From the NCBI GenBank assembly GCA_023451735.1, contig JAEXYH010000015.1:62001-126000 (forward strand): DNA of 64,000 nucleotides, written 5' to 3'. The notes beneath the pieces are model-generated. The model ran no database searches, had not been told where the DNA came from, and worked only from the letters and a program-made list of their open reading frames with translations. Below, in pieces: positions 34,098-42,258 of this stretch. The DNA is from Pseudomonadota bacterium. Its GTDB lineage: Bacteria > Pseudomonadota > Alphaproteobacteria > Rhizobiales > Rhizobiaceae. The translations under genes were made by a program, and so were the position numbers. Numbering within the stretch: the stretch's first letter is position 1; each line of letters opens with the position of its first letter.

Positions 34098-36998
34098 TTA
34101 TCGGCCGGACATCATCTCGCGTATCTTGTGCGCGAGGATCTCCATCGCGAATGGTTTGGTCACCAGCGCCATGTTGGGAGACAGCTGGCCGTTGCCGATG
34201 ACGGCATTCTCCGCAAATCCAGTGATGAAAATTACCTTCACCTCCGGCAAAACGCCGAGCACGGCGTCGGCAACCTGGCGCCCGTTCATGCCTCCGGGCA
34301 GCCCGACATCCGTGATAAGAAGGTCGATAGCGGGCCTCGCCTCCAGAAGACGCATCGCACTGGGACCGTCGATCGCCTCGATGACCTCGAAGCCAAGTTC
34401 CTGCGCAACCTCGACAACGAGCATGCGCACGGTTGGCTCGTCATCGACGACGAGAACGCGGCCAGCAGCTGAAGACTCCGCCAGCGAAGTCAGCCCGGCG
34501 TCGCCGATCTCCGAACCGAAGTCGATGGCCCCGTTTTCTGTGGCATGACGTGGCAGATAGATGCACATCGTGGTACCCATACCGACTTCAGTATAGATCC
34601 TGACCTGCCCGCCCGATTGTCTCGCAAAGCCATAGATCATCGACAAGCCGAGACCGGTCCCCTCACCCATCGGCTTGGTGGTGAAGAACGGCTCGAACGC
34701 ATGCGCGGCGATGTCTTCGGTCATTCCGGTGCCGGTATCCGTTACGCAGACCGAGACATACTGGCCGGGTTCGAGGTCCCTCTCGCGTGCGGCGCGTTCG
34801 TCTAGCCACTTGTTTGCGGTCTCGATCGTGATGCGGCCACCGTCCGGCATGGCGTCACGGGCATTGATGCTCAGATTGAGGATCGCGTTCTCGAGCTGGT
34901 TTGGATCGACCAGCGTTGTCCAGATCCCGGCTTTGCCGACCGTCTCGACCTCAATCTGTGGCCCTACCGTGCGACGGATCAGCTCTTCGATTCCGAACAT
35001 CAAGCGATTGACGTCGGTTGGCTTCGGATCGAGTGTCTGACGCCGCGCGAAGGCCAAAAGTCGATGCGTGAGAGCCGCAGCACGCCGCACCGCGCCCTGG
35101 GCAGCAACAGAGTATCGCTCCAACTCGTTCACACGACCCTGCGTAACGCGCAGCTGGATCATCTCCAACGCGCCCGAGATGCCTGTCAGCAGGTTGTTGA
35201 AGTCGTGTGCAAGCCCGCCGGTCAATTGTCCGACAGCTTCCATTTTCTGCGACTGCCGCAGCGCCTCTTCGGCCCGGTCGCGTTCGGCCGCCGTCTCTTC
35301 GACCTCTTCCACAAGACGCTGCCGATCCTGTTTGAGCTGGCGCTCGACGGCTTTCCTGTCGGACACGTCGAGCATTGCACCGACCATCCGCAGGGCCGCA
35401 CCGGCATCGTCGCGCAGGACATATCCGCGATCCAAAACGTCCGCATATGTTCCGTCGGCTCGGGCAAACCGATACTCATCGCTCCAATCGGTCCCGCCAC
35501 CATCGATTACGGCATGGATGCTGACGTCGATTCGGCCGCGATCTTCGGGATGGATATGCTCGACCCACCACTCGCCGGTCGGCTCGACGTCCGCGAGATC
35601 GTGTCCATAGACAGCCGCCAAAGCGACGTTCCAGGTCACATGGTTCGCCCGAAAATCCCAATCCCACACCGCATCATTCGTCGCGCGTCCGGCCAGTCGC
35701 AGGCGCTCCTCCACTTCCTGCAAGGCCGCCTGGGCTCTCCGGTCGGACGTCACATCCTGGACAGTGCCGATCAGGCGGACTGCCACGTCGCCGTCGAAAA
35801 TCACGCTGCCGCGGGCGTGGATATGGCGCTCGATGCCATCCTCAATTCCGATGGTCCGATACTGGGTGTCGAAAACACGATCGCCGTTGGGCTCGAGAGA
35901 GGCCGCCACGGCGGCGTCGGCGCTGGCGCGATCGCCCGGATGCAAGCCAGCCAGATAGGCCGTTTCGTAACTCACCGGAGCCCCCGGATGAAGCCCGAAC
36001 AATTCACGGCAACGGTCGTCCCAATCGAGGCGACCTGTCTGGGGCCAGAAGTCGAACTGGCCAAGCCTCGCCGCCTTTGTGGCCAATTCAAGCTTCTCGC
36101 GGCTGGCGGTCAGTGAGGCCCGCGCCTCATGGGCATGTGTGACATCGGACGCGGCACCAAACCACTCGATGATCTCGCCATCCGCCTCGATGATCGGAAC
36201 GGCACGCGACGAGGTCCAACCGATGCTCCCATCAGCCCTCCGAACCCGATGCTCGAGATCGAACGGGGCCCTCCTGGCGATCGCGTCAGCGATCGCTGCG
36301 AGTACCGTGGGCCGCTCCTCTTCTGGAATATAGGCTTCGAGCCAGCGAACCGACGGCTGATCGTTGTTAGCGAGGAATCCCCGCCCATCGAGCGGGCGCA
36401 TTTCCTGCCAGTCAGCACTCATTCGGAAGATCACGTCCGACGTTGCCCCGATCAACGCCCGGAGACGCGCTTCGCTTTCTGAAAGTCGCGCCGCTTCCTG
36501 CGCAAGCATCCGCGCATCAACGTGCTTTCGCGTCGTGTCTACGGCGATATCGAGCATTCCGACGATCTCGCCTGCATCGTTGCGCAGCGGATTATAGGAA
36601 AAGCTCCAATAGGTATCCTCAGGATAACCGTTCCGGGTCATCAGCAGATGGAGGTCTTCCATCGCGACGGTCTCGCCCGCCAGGACCCGATCGATCATCG
36701 GCTCCAGTTCACCCCAGATCTCCGGCCAGACGTCCTTTATCGGTTTGCCTAATGCAGATGGATGACGCGCACCCAAGAAAGGAGCGTAGGCGTCATTGTA
36801 CAGGAAGGTCTGGTCAGGCCCCCAGGTTGCGCACATCGCAAATCGCGACGACAGCATCAGATCGACAGCCGTTCGAAGCGATATCGGCCATTCTCGACGA
36901 TCGCCTAGCGGCGTCCTTATCCAATCAAAGGCAACGACGGCCGCCGCCATCTGGTTCGCGGCTTCTGGGGTGTCAGAAAAAATCGAGCTCATTCCCAA
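34098..36998 (-). CDS. multi-PAS hybrid sensor histidine kinase with receiver domain
   Basis: 966 residues, no membrane segment, so a cytoplasmic sensor. Order: a PAS/PAS-like domain at ~15-135, three further PAS/PAC repeats at ~150-570, a coiled coil, HisKA with GGLAHDFNNLLTGISGALE (phospho-His), HATPase with NAILNLSINARDAMPDGG, DTGTGM and GEGTGLGLSMIYGF, and a C-terminal receiver (VLVVDDEPTVRMLVVEV; LLITDVGLPGG with the phospho-Asp). Ligands of the PAS domains cannot be told. The layout is like the second hybrid kinase at 42259-44652. No response regulator gene is next to it, so a phosphorelay to a distant partner is likely. Confidence 0.93.
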   Translation of the reverse strand: MGMSSIFSDTPEAANQMAAAVVAFDWIRTPLGDRREWPISLRTAVDLMLSSRFAMCATWGPDQTFLYNDAYAPFLGARHPSALGKPIKDVWPEIWGELEPMIDRVLAGETVAMEDLHLLMTRNGYPEDTYWSFSYNPLRNDAGEIVGMLDIAVDTTRKHVDARMLAQEAARLSESEARLRALIGATSDVIFRMSADWQEMRPLDGRGFLANNDQPSVRWLEAYIPEEERPTVLAAIADAIARRAPFDLEHRVRRADGSIGWTSSRAVPIIEADGEIIEWFGAASDVTHAHEARASLTASREKLELATKAARLGQFDFWPQTGRLDWDDRCRELFGLHPGAPVSYETAYLAGLHPGDRASADAAVAASLEPNGDRVFDTQYRTIGIEDGIERHIHARGSVIFDGDVAVRLIGTVQDVTSDRRAQAALQEVEERLRLAGRATNDAVWDWDFRANHVTWNVALAAVYGHDLADVEPTGEWWVEHIHPEDRGRIDVSIHAVIDGGGTDWSDEYRFARADGTYADVLDRGYVLRDDAGAALRMVGAMLDVSDRKAVERQLKQDRQRLVEEVEETAAERDRAEEALRQSQKMEAVGQLTGGLAHDFNNLLTGISGALEMIQLRVTQGRVNELERYSVAAQGAVRRAAALTHRLLAFARRQTLDPKPTDVNRLMFGIEELIRRTVGPQIEVETVGKAGIWTTLVDPNQLENAILNLSINARDAMPDGGRITIETANKWLDERAARERDLEPGQYVSVCVTDTGTGMTEDIAAHAFEPFFTTKPMGEGTGLGLSMIYGFARQSGGQVRIYTEVGMGTTMCIYLPRHATENGAIDFGSEIGDAGLTSLAESSAAGRVLVVDDEPTVRMLVVEVAQELGFEVIEAIDGPSAMRLLEARPAIDLLITDVGLPGGMNGRQVADAVLGVLPEVKVIFITGFAENAVIGNGQLSPNMALVTKPFAMEILAHKIREMMSGR

Positions 36999-37066
36999 CG
37001 ACTATTTGCTCCCGGGCGCAATGTCACGACCGACGACCGCGAATACGCGATCGGACGTGGGCACGG

Positions 37067-37255
37067 TCAGTGAGCGTATTGGGCGGCCGTTTCGCGAGCG
37101 AACTTCAAGCCTTCAACAGCCAGTTTGTTCGAATCGGTCTCAGCGCTGGTAGCGAGATATGATGTGACTGCCTGCCGCAAATCTCGCTCCGCCTCCGGAC
37201 TGAGGTTGGCAATCATGCCGTACGTCAACATCACGCGATCTATTGCTTCTTGCAT
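37067..37255 (-). CDS. small hypothetical protein under an EcfG promoter
   Basis: 62 residues (MQEAIDRVMLTYGMIANLSP...), mostly helical, not recognised by family but of the kind found in many Bradyrhizobium relatives. A perfect GGAAC-N16-CGTT promoter lies 24 bases upstream of the start, which supports a real, stress-induced gene. Confidence 0.65.
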   Translation of the reverse strand: MQEAIDRVMLTYGMIANLSPEAERDLRQAVTSYLATSAETDSNKLAVEGLKFARETAAQYAH

Positions 37256-37278
37256 CGAATAGCCCCCGAAAATCCCTC

Positions 37279-37303
37279 AACGCCGATCGGGAACAAAGGT
37301 TCC
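37279..37303 (-). promoter_or_regulatory. EcfG promoter, perfect match (minus strand)
   Basis: Minus strand GGAAC (37303-37299), 16-base spacer, CGTT (37282-37279), 24 bases before the gene at 37255. Its -35 lies inside the spacer of the plus-strand promoter at 37290-37314, so the two divergent promoters overlap. Confidence 0.85.
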
Positions 37304-37314
37304 TTGTTGGAGTT
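37290..37314 (+). promoter_or_regulatory. EcfG-type promoter for the zinc-ribbon gene
   Basis: Plus strand GGAAC-N16-AGTT, one base off consensus, ending 28 bases before the ATG at 37342. Overlaps a perfect divergent site on the other strand. Confidence 0.65.
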
Positions 37315-37341
37315 CTAGGCGCGAAAAAGGGGAGAACCGCC

Positions 37342-37557
37342 ATGGATCGAATGACCTGCTGCGCAGATTGCCAGCGCCACTTGATGCCTTACACCGTTAT
37401 CAACGGCAGAACCGAGCTGCATTGTCCGGCATGTGACACTGCCGTTAACATTTCTAGCCCGTACGGCATTCCGGGAGCCGCGCCCGACAACCTACTGACG
37501 GTCGATCAAAGACCAGCCACCGCAAAGGCTCAGCGCGCATTATCTGCTGCAGCCTGA
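37342..37557 (+). CDS. small zinc-ribbon protein
   Basis: 71 residues from ATG at 37342 after GGGGAGAA. Two Cys pairs (CCADCQRH and LHCPACD) form a likely zinc ribbon; the C-terminal half is disordered. Function unknown. A stress-type promoter sits directly upstream. Confidence 0.68.
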   Translation: MDRMTCCADCQRHLMPYTVINGRTELHCPACDTAVNISSPYGIPGAAPDNLLTVDQRPATAKAQRALSAAA

Positions 37558-37609
37558 CTGCAACATTCACGCCCGCCGAAGGTGATAGCTGGACGAGGCT
37601 CTCGATCGA

Positions 37610-37849
37610 TCAACGACGGCGTGCGAAGATCATACCGCTAATGAACGCGACCGCGAGCATTCCGAGCGGTGCCGCCTTCGTGACATCCTTGAGCATGTCC
37701 ACATAGGTCTCGGGCCGCTTCGCTGCTTTAAGTTTATGCCTAAGGTGTCGTCCGACCTGATTGACATGTTCAGATGCGGCATCCACCGCATCTTTCGTGG
37801 CATCAAATGCTCTATCGCCGAGCGGCGTTCGCTCGGTGTCATCGGTCAT
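37610..37849 (-). CDS. ElaB/DUF883-like small membrane-anchored protein
   Basis: 79 residues from ATG at 37849. An amphipathic helical part (KDAVDAASEHVNQVGRHLRH) is followed by a C-terminal hydrophobic stretch and Arg cluster (LGMLAVAFISGMIFARRR), the layout of ElaB/YqjD/DUF883 proteins that anchor in the inner membrane and bind ribosomes in stationary phase. Family assignment is by layout. It overlaps the upstream gene by 11 bases and probably belongs to the EcfG-driven unit starting at 38253. Confidence 0.65.
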   Translation of the reverse strand: MTDDTERTPLGDRAFDATKDAVDAASEHVNQVGRHLRHKLKAAKRPETYVDMLKDVTKAAPLGMLAVAFISGMIFARRR

Positions 37850-38024
37850 GGAGCTCGTCCGATTTCCGCGATCGCTTTGGTTGGGTTTCGCTGAGTGGGT
37901 CGGAGGCCGGAAACGTGTCCTCCAACTCCTTGTCGAGCCGCGATTGCTTACGATCCTCCTTGATCGCCTTCTCCGGATCTTCAGCATGCTTATCGACGGG
38001 ATCGGGATCGAATTTCTTTGACAT
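37839..38024 (-). CDS. small hydrophilic stress protein with TFPASDP motif
   Basis: 61 residues, highly charged (MSKKFDPDPVDKHAEDPEKA...). It contains LEDTFPASDPLS, a short motif common to small hydrophilic proteins of Rhizobiales stress regulons. Probably disordered; function unknown. Overlaps the start of the ElaB-like gene. Confidence 0.65.
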   Translation of the reverse strand: MSKKFDPDPVDKHAEDPEKAIKEDRKQSRLDKELEDTFPASDPLSETQPKRSRKSDELHDR

Positions 38025-38046
38025 TGGATGCCTCCGTTTTCTCACG

Positions 38047-38199
38047 TCAATCGAGCGGGCGATCGTCGTCGGTAGGGGTTTGAGGCTCAGGCGTCGCGAT
38101 GTCCCCGTGATCCTCCTGGTGCTCGTCGCGCTTTCCGTTGTCGCCCGGCGATGGTCGAAGGTCGTCCACGATGAAGGCGGGCGTTTTGTACGTGATCAA
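38047..38199 (-). CDS. small hydrophilic protein with TTG start
   Basis: 50 residues if read from the TTG at 38199, which follows a GGGAGAGGA ribosome site; no ATG is available. The sequence is Asp/Glu/Pro-rich (for example VDDLRPSPGDNGKRDEHQED). First gene after the perfect EcfG promoter at 38253-38277 and 22 bases before the next gene, so likely the head of a three-gene unit. Not recognised. Confidence 0.45.
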   Translation of the reverse strand: MITYKTPAFIVDDLRPSPGDNGKRDEHQEDHGDIATPEPQTPTDDDRPLD

Positions 38200-38252
38200 G
38201 TGTCCTCTCCCTTTGAACTTTCACCAGGCATCTTGGTACCTATGGAGCAGGA

Positions 38253-38277
38253 AACGCGAGTCATCTCAAAGTGTTCC
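38253..38277 (-). promoter_or_regulatory. EcfG promoter, perfect match
   Basis: Minus strand GGAAC-N16-CGTT, 54 bases before the TTG start at 38199. It faces away from ku; the plus strand here offers only poor matches for ku. Confidence 0.82.
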
Positions 38278-38342
38278 GGAACGAATCCCCGCAGGTGGGC
38301 TTGAGTCCCGGTTCCGTTGAGGCAGTTGAGTTGGAGTACACG

Positions 38343-39266
38343 ATGGCCCCGCGAGCCAACTGGAAAGGCTTTCTTCGCCTTTCACTCGTCACATGCCCTG
38401 TAGCGCTTTACCCGGCCACATCCGACGCCGAGAAGGTCAGCCTGAACCAGCTAAACCGTAACACCGGTCACCGGATCAAGTACCTCAAGGTAGATGCCGA
38501 CACGGGCGAGGAAGTCGCAAACGAGGACATTGTCAAAGGCTACAAGGTCGATAAAGACACTTATATCGAAGTCGAAAAGGACGAACTGGACAACATCGCG
38601 CTCGACTCCACGCGGACGATCGAGATCGACGAATTCGTACCGAAGGACGACATCGACCAGCGATACGCTATTAGGCCATATTACCTCGTTCCGGACGGCA
38701 AGGTCGGCCACGACGCCTATGCCGTCATTCGCGAAACCATTCGCAGCATGGACATGGTCGCGATCGGACGGCTGGTGCTGACGAGCCGTGAACACATCAT
38801 TGCGCTGGAGCCGCTCAAGAACGGTCTGATGGGAACGCTGCTGCGATACCCGTATGAAGTGCGCACCGAGGACGAATATTTCGACGACATCCAGGACGTG
38901 AAAGTCACGAAGGACATGCTCGACCTGGCACAACACATTGTCCAGCAAAAGACCGCCGATTTCGATCCCAGCAAGTTCGACGACCGTTACGAATCCGCGC
39001 TTGTTGAACTCATCAACCAGAAGCGTGCCGGAGCTACGGTCAAACCACATGGCAAACCGCGCCCGGGGACCAACGTGGTGGATCTGATGACTGCGCTTAA
39101 ACAGAGCTTGAAGGGAGGCTCATCCACGCCCTCCCCCGTCAAGCGAAAGAGGATGTCCAAGCGCGCCACTGGCCAGAAAGAGATGCTTCTGCCGATTGGC
39201 GGCAAGAAGGCGACCACTTCGAAGAAAGCAATATCGAAGTCCGCCAGCAAGCGTAAAGCTGGCTAG
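38343..39266 (+). CDS. ku: Ku protein, bacterial non-homologous end joining
   Basis: 307 residues from ATG at 38343. Ku homodimers ring double-strand ends and recruit LigD. The core beta-barrel domain is complete: RANWKGFLRLSLVTCPVALYP at the start (shown here minus context), VNEDIVKGY-like segment EVANEDIVKGYKVD, and MDMVAIGRLVLTSREHI. The C-terminal ~50 residues are Lys/Ser-rich, as in Ku tails that bind DNA. No ligD is in the window. DUF1810 follows at once, and an XthA-like exonuclease converges from the other side, so end-processing functions are close by. Confidence 0.95.
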   Translation: MAPRANWKGFLRLSLVTCPVALYPATSDAEKVSLNQLNRNTGHRIKYLKVDADTGEEVANEDIVKGYKVDKDTYIEVEKDELDNIALDSTRTIEIDEFVPKDDIDQRYAIRPYYLVPDGKVGHDAYAVIRETIRSMDMVAIGRLVLTSREHIIALEPLKNGLMGTLLRYPYEVRTEDEYFDDIQDVKVTKDMLDLAQHIVQQKTADFDPSKFDDRYESALVELINQKRAGATVKPHGKPRPGTNVVDLMTALKQSLKGGSSTPSPVKRKRMSKRATGQKEMLLPIGGKKATTSKKAISKSASKRKAG

Positions 39267-39746
39267 ATGCTCTGCACATGTTCCTTGACGGCGTTGGCAT
39301 TGGAGAAAACGACAACGGATCGGTTCGATCTGCAACGCTTCGTCATCGCGCAACAGCCCGTCTACACCACGACCCTTGCCGAATTGAAGGATGGCACGAA
39401 GCGGAGCCATTGGATGTGGTTCATCTTCCCGCAGGTTGAAGGCCTCGGACACAGTTCGATGGCGCAGCGGTACGCAATCAGATCCTTAGGAGAAGCTGTT
39501 GCCTATCTCGCCCACCCATTGCTCGGGACGCGGCTTTTGGAATCGACTGATGCGGTGCTCAACGTAACTGGGAAGTCCGCGCATCAAATATTCGGCTCGC
39601 CGGACGATGCAAAATTCAAGTCTTCCATGACCCTATTCGATCGTGCCGATCGCCGCGGGCCATACAGAGAGGTCCTAGATCGCTATTACGATGGCGAGAC
39701 AGATGCCGTATCGTTGCGGATTATCGACGCCTGGGAAGGATCTTGA
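39267..39746 (+). CDS. DUF1810 protein
   Basis: 159 residues if read from the ATG that directly follows the ku stop; a TTG at ~39300 would also give a complete domain. DUF1810 features: FDLQRFVIAQQPVY, GTKRSHWMWFIFPQVEGLG, LGTRLLE and a C-terminal FKSSMTLFDRA. DUF1810 is a helical domain of unknown function often near DNA-metabolism genes. The immediate junction with ku suggests co-transcription. Confidence 0.85.
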   Translation: MLCTCSLTALALEKTTTDRFDLQRFVIAQQPVYTTTLAELKDGTKRSHWMWFIFPQVEGLGHSSMAQRYAIRSLGEAVAYLAHPLLGTRLLESTDAVLNVTGKSAHQIFGSPDDAKFKSSMTLFDRADRRGPYREVLDRYYDGETDAVSLRIIDAWEGS

Positions 39747-39754
39747 ACTCGGTT

Positions 39755-40525
39755 TCAAGTCACGACTATCCAAGCCGGCGCATGATCGCTGGCGTCGGGC
39801 TTCCCCCGCACTTTGCGATCCACTCCTGCCTTTTGCAGGCGATTGGCCATTTGCGGATCCAACAACAGATGATCGATCCGCAATCCAGCATCTTTCTCGA
39901 ACCGGCCCCGCCAATACGTCCAGAAAGTATACGGCGCCGTGTCAGGATGCATCCTACGAACCGCATCCGTCCATCCTTTTCCAAGCAGCGCTGCGAACAG
40001 TTTACGCGCCTCTGGCTGAACGAGGGCGTCGTTGTCCCACGATTTTGTTAGGTAAATGTCATCTGCCGTCGGAACGACGTTGAAGTCGCCGGCAAGCACG
40101 ATCGGGGCGCCGGTCTTGCGCAGCATCGCCGCATGGCGGTTCAACCGCCTTAACCAAGAGAGCTTGTAGTCGAATTTGGGGCCCGGAAGCGGATTGCCAT
40201 TGGGGGCGTAGAGACAGACGACGACAATCCCGTCGATGACGGCCTCCAAGTAGCGGCTTTGCGTGTCTTTCGCGTCTCCAGGCAACCTTCGCCGGGTGAC
40301 GAAAATCTCCGCTTTGCGCGAAAGGATCGCGACGCCATTCCAGGTCCGCTGTCCGACCCACGAGGCCGAGTAACCGACCTTCAACAGAGCGGCCTCGGGA
40401 AAGGCGTTCTGATCTGCCTTCAATTCCTGCAGGCAGACAATATCCGGCTTTGACGACTTCAACCAGGCAAGCAGATTTGGGAGCCGCTTGTTGATGTTGT
40501 TGATGTTGAATGTCGCAATCTTCAC
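39755..40525 (-). CDS. xthA: exodeoxyribonuclease III (AP endonuclease)
   Basis: 256 residues, the usual length. It cuts at abasic sites and trims 3' ends. All EEP motifs of the ExoIII family are seen: MKIATFNINNI (Asn), IVCLQELKAD (Glu), VCLYAPNG (Tyr), LAGDFNVVPTADD (Asp, Asn), RIDHLLL and SDHAP (Asp-His). The start overlaps the stop of the upstream small gene by four bases, so the two are coupled. It converges on DUF1810/ku with eight bases between the stops. Confidence 0.94.
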   Translation of the reverse strand: MKIATFNINNINKRLPNLLAWLKSSKPDIVCLQELKADQNAFPEAALLKVGYSASWVGQRTWNGVAILSRKAEIFVTRRRLPGDAKDTQSRYLEAVIDGIVVVCLYAPNGNPLPGPKFDYKLSWLRRLNRHAAMLRKTGAPIVLAGDFNVVPTADDIYLTKSWDNDALVQPEARKLFAALLGKGWTDAVRRMHPDTAPYTFWTYWRGRFEKDAGLRIDHLLLDPQMANRLQKAGVDRKVRGKPDASDHAPAWIVVT

Positions 40526-40863
40526 GCTTTCTGCCTCTCATGACGTCGCAGACCAGCAAACCATTCAGCGTATGGAGTGTTCTTCGCCATGTGCCGATTG
40601 AGGTCCGGAGCTCCGTCATTCCACCAGACTGGCCCCCGTTCCCCCAGCAAGCGCTTTGCGACATCGACGGCTTCATGGGCGGCGGCCTCGCCCGCTTGGT
40701 CATGCCGACCTTTCGCCTCCTTGACCGATCGCCGCGCCGACATGAGCTCGGAGACCAGCGCAGCTTTTCGCTCGATCGATAGTCGCGGATTCGCAAGACG
40801 CCATAGCCGACCGCGTACGACAAAATACCGACCGTCGGGTGTCACTGGATGTTGCAAATTCAT
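40522..40863 (-). CDS. small hypothetical protein coupled to xthA
   Basis: 113 residues from ATG at 40863 (MNLQHPVTPDGRYFVVRGRL). The sequence RLWRLANPRLS followed by a long helical stretch and GERGPVWWNDGAPD is typical of a conserved Rhizobiales protein of unknown function. ATGA overlap with xthA points to joint expression. Confidence 0.75.
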   Translation of the reverse strand: MNLQHPVTPDGRYFVVRGRLWRLANPRLSIERKAALVSELMSARRSVKEAKGRHDQAGEAAAHEAVDVAKRLLGERGPVWWNDGAPDLNRHMAKNTPYAEWFAGLRRHERQKA

Positions 40864-40917
40864 TGATTTACCGGGGTTTGATCCGCTGCCGGCCACAGCG
40901 GATCGACAAATATCGGG

Positions 40918-41427
40918 TCAACAGGCGGCCTTTTTGTTGACGCCCTTCCGGAGCGCGATGGTATTCAGTTTTGTATTCGCGGCTTTCTCCTCGTTGAGGT
41001 TTGTCGTGAGCAACCGCACGACATCGTCATGCCCCAGTTCCTCGGCCCATGCGATCAGTGTCCCATACCGAGCGATTTCGTAATGCTCGACCGCCTGCGA
41101 ATTGGCGACAATGGCAGCGTCAAGAACAGCTTTGTCGGCAATCTCGCCGGCTGTCTCGTTAGCCTCTTTGACAAGGCCATCGATGGCTGGGCAGTCTGTG
41201 CCGCTTGGCTCCTTGCCTAGTTTTTTGAAAACCTGCTCCAACCGGCCGATCTGCTTCTCGGTTTCCTCAAGGTGAGCCTTCAGACCGGCGGCGAGATCGC
41301 GGTTGGTTGCGAGATCGATCATCTTCGGCAACGCCTTCGTAATCTGGTTTTCGGCGTAATAGATATCCTGCAGACCATGCACGAACATATCGTCCATCGT
41401 CTTGATGTCCTTGCTGAACAGTCCCAT
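40918..41427 (-). CDS. DUF892 ferritin-like stress protein (YciE/YciF type)
   Basis: 169 residues from ATG at 41427. The family hallmark TMDDMFVHGLQDIYYAENQI starts the four-helix bundle, with Glu/His ligands in LKAHLEETEKQIGRLEQVF and VEHYEIARYGTLIAWA, so a di-iron site is plausible. YciF-like proteins are induced by general stress. A perfect EcfG promoter lies 42 bases upstream; this is one half of a divergent stress pair with the DUF2177 gene. Confidence 0.93.
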   Translation of the reverse strand: MGLFSKDIKTMDDMFVHGLQDIYYAENQITKALPKMIDLATNRDLAAGLKAHLEETEKQIGRLEQVFKKLGKEPSGTDCPAIDGLVKEANETAGEIADKAVLDAAIVANSQAVEHYEIARYGTLIAWAEELGHDDVVRLLTTNLNEEKAANTKLNTIALRKGVNKKAAC

Positions 41428-41468
41428 CGCATTCTCCTCGGTTAAGGACACCCTGCAGGCGCCCTTGA

Positions 41469-41493
41469 AACGCCGTTCTTTCGGCGCCGTTCC
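41469..41493 (-). promoter_or_regulatory. EcfG promoter, perfect match, for DUF892
   Basis: Minus strand GGAAC-N16-CGTT, 42 bases before the DUF892 start. Back to back with the plus-strand site at 41511-41535. Confidence 0.87.
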
Positions 41494-41510
41494 TCCCCAA
41501 GCACGGATCG

Positions 41511-41535
41511 GGAACTGGTGTCGCCTTCTGCGGTT
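41511..41535 (+). promoter_or_regulatory. EcfG-type promoter for DUF2177
   Basis: GGAAC-N16-GGTT, one base off consensus, 19 bases before the ATG at 41555, giving a very short leader that still holds GGAGG. Confidence 0.7.
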
Positions 41536-41554
41536 GAGCCGCAATGGAGGATCA

Positions 41555-41956
41555 ATGCATTACATTATCGTCTACTTGAGTACGCTCGCAGTGTTGCTCC
41601 CTCTCGACTTCGCCTTTCTAGGCACCGTCGGCAAGCGGATGTATCAGGAACGTATCGGAGAGTTGATGCTCGACATGCCGAGGCTCTCGGCCGCGATTTT
41701 ATTCTATGCGCTGTACATCGCAGGAATTGTGCTATTCGTGAACGGGGCCAATCCGTCGAACTCGAAGTCAAACCTGGCGCTGGGAGCCATGTTTGGCCTG
41801 TTCTGCTACGCGACTTTCGCGCTGACCAACATGGCAATTTTGAAACAATGGCAGTGGTCGCTCGTGATCCCTGACATTGCTTGGGGCATGATCCTCACTG
41901 CGGTAGCCGCGACGGTCGGCGGGCTCGTGGCTAGTTGGATAATCTCCCGAATTTAA
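41555..41956 (+). CDS. DUF2177 membrane protein
   Basis: 133 residues from ATG at 41555 after GGAGG. Four membrane helices, starting MHYIIVYLSTLAVLLPLDFAF minus its last residues, with the DUF2177 signatures YQERIGEL and YATFALTNMAILKQW. Function unknown. A stress-type promoter sits directly before it and the next small gene follows after 89 bases. Confidence 0.88.
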   Translation: MHYIIVYLSTLAVLLPLDFAFLGTVGKRMYQERIGELMLDMPRLSAAILFYALYIAGIVLFVNGANPSNSKSNLALGAMFGLFCYATFALTNMAILKQWQWSLVIPDIAWGMILTAVAATVGGLVASWIISRI

Positions 41957-42045
41957 CGACGCCGCGCGCTTCGAAAGAGCGGTTACGCAACGTTTCCCGA
42001 GAAACTGAATTGCAAGGTCCCAACGCAATCGCAAAGGTAAGAGAC

Positions 42046-42240
42046 ATGCTGACAGATGACGCGCTTCTCACCTTGCGTGAGATCGAGGAAGCAATCGCCT
42101 TCGATGACGACGAGCGCGCCGCGCCGCTGGTTATCGAGGGATATGTCGAAAAGATTGGCGACCTTTACCAGCTCACTCCCAAGGGCGAAAAGGCGCTCCT
42201 CGACAACGGCGCGGCCCTGATCGTCACCTCAGAAGAATGA
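42046..42240 (+). CDS. small hypothetical protein, winged-helix-like end
   Basis: 64 residues from ATG at 42046; the frame is open 37 codons upstream, overlapping DUF2177. LYQLTPKGEKALLDNG resembles the wing and last helix of MarR/PadR-like domains, but the protein is too short for a full one. Not recognised. Confidence 0.5.
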   Translation: MLTDDALLTLREIEEAIAFDDDERAAPLVIEGYVEKIGDLYQLTPKGEKALLDNGAALIVTSEE

Positions 42241-42258
42241 GTCTTGTCGGTGGCCCTG

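Noticed and set aside
38251..38310. EcfG promoter for ku on the plus strand
   Set aside because: Only GGAAC-N16-GCTT and GGAAA-N17-TGTT are found; the perfect site here points the other way.
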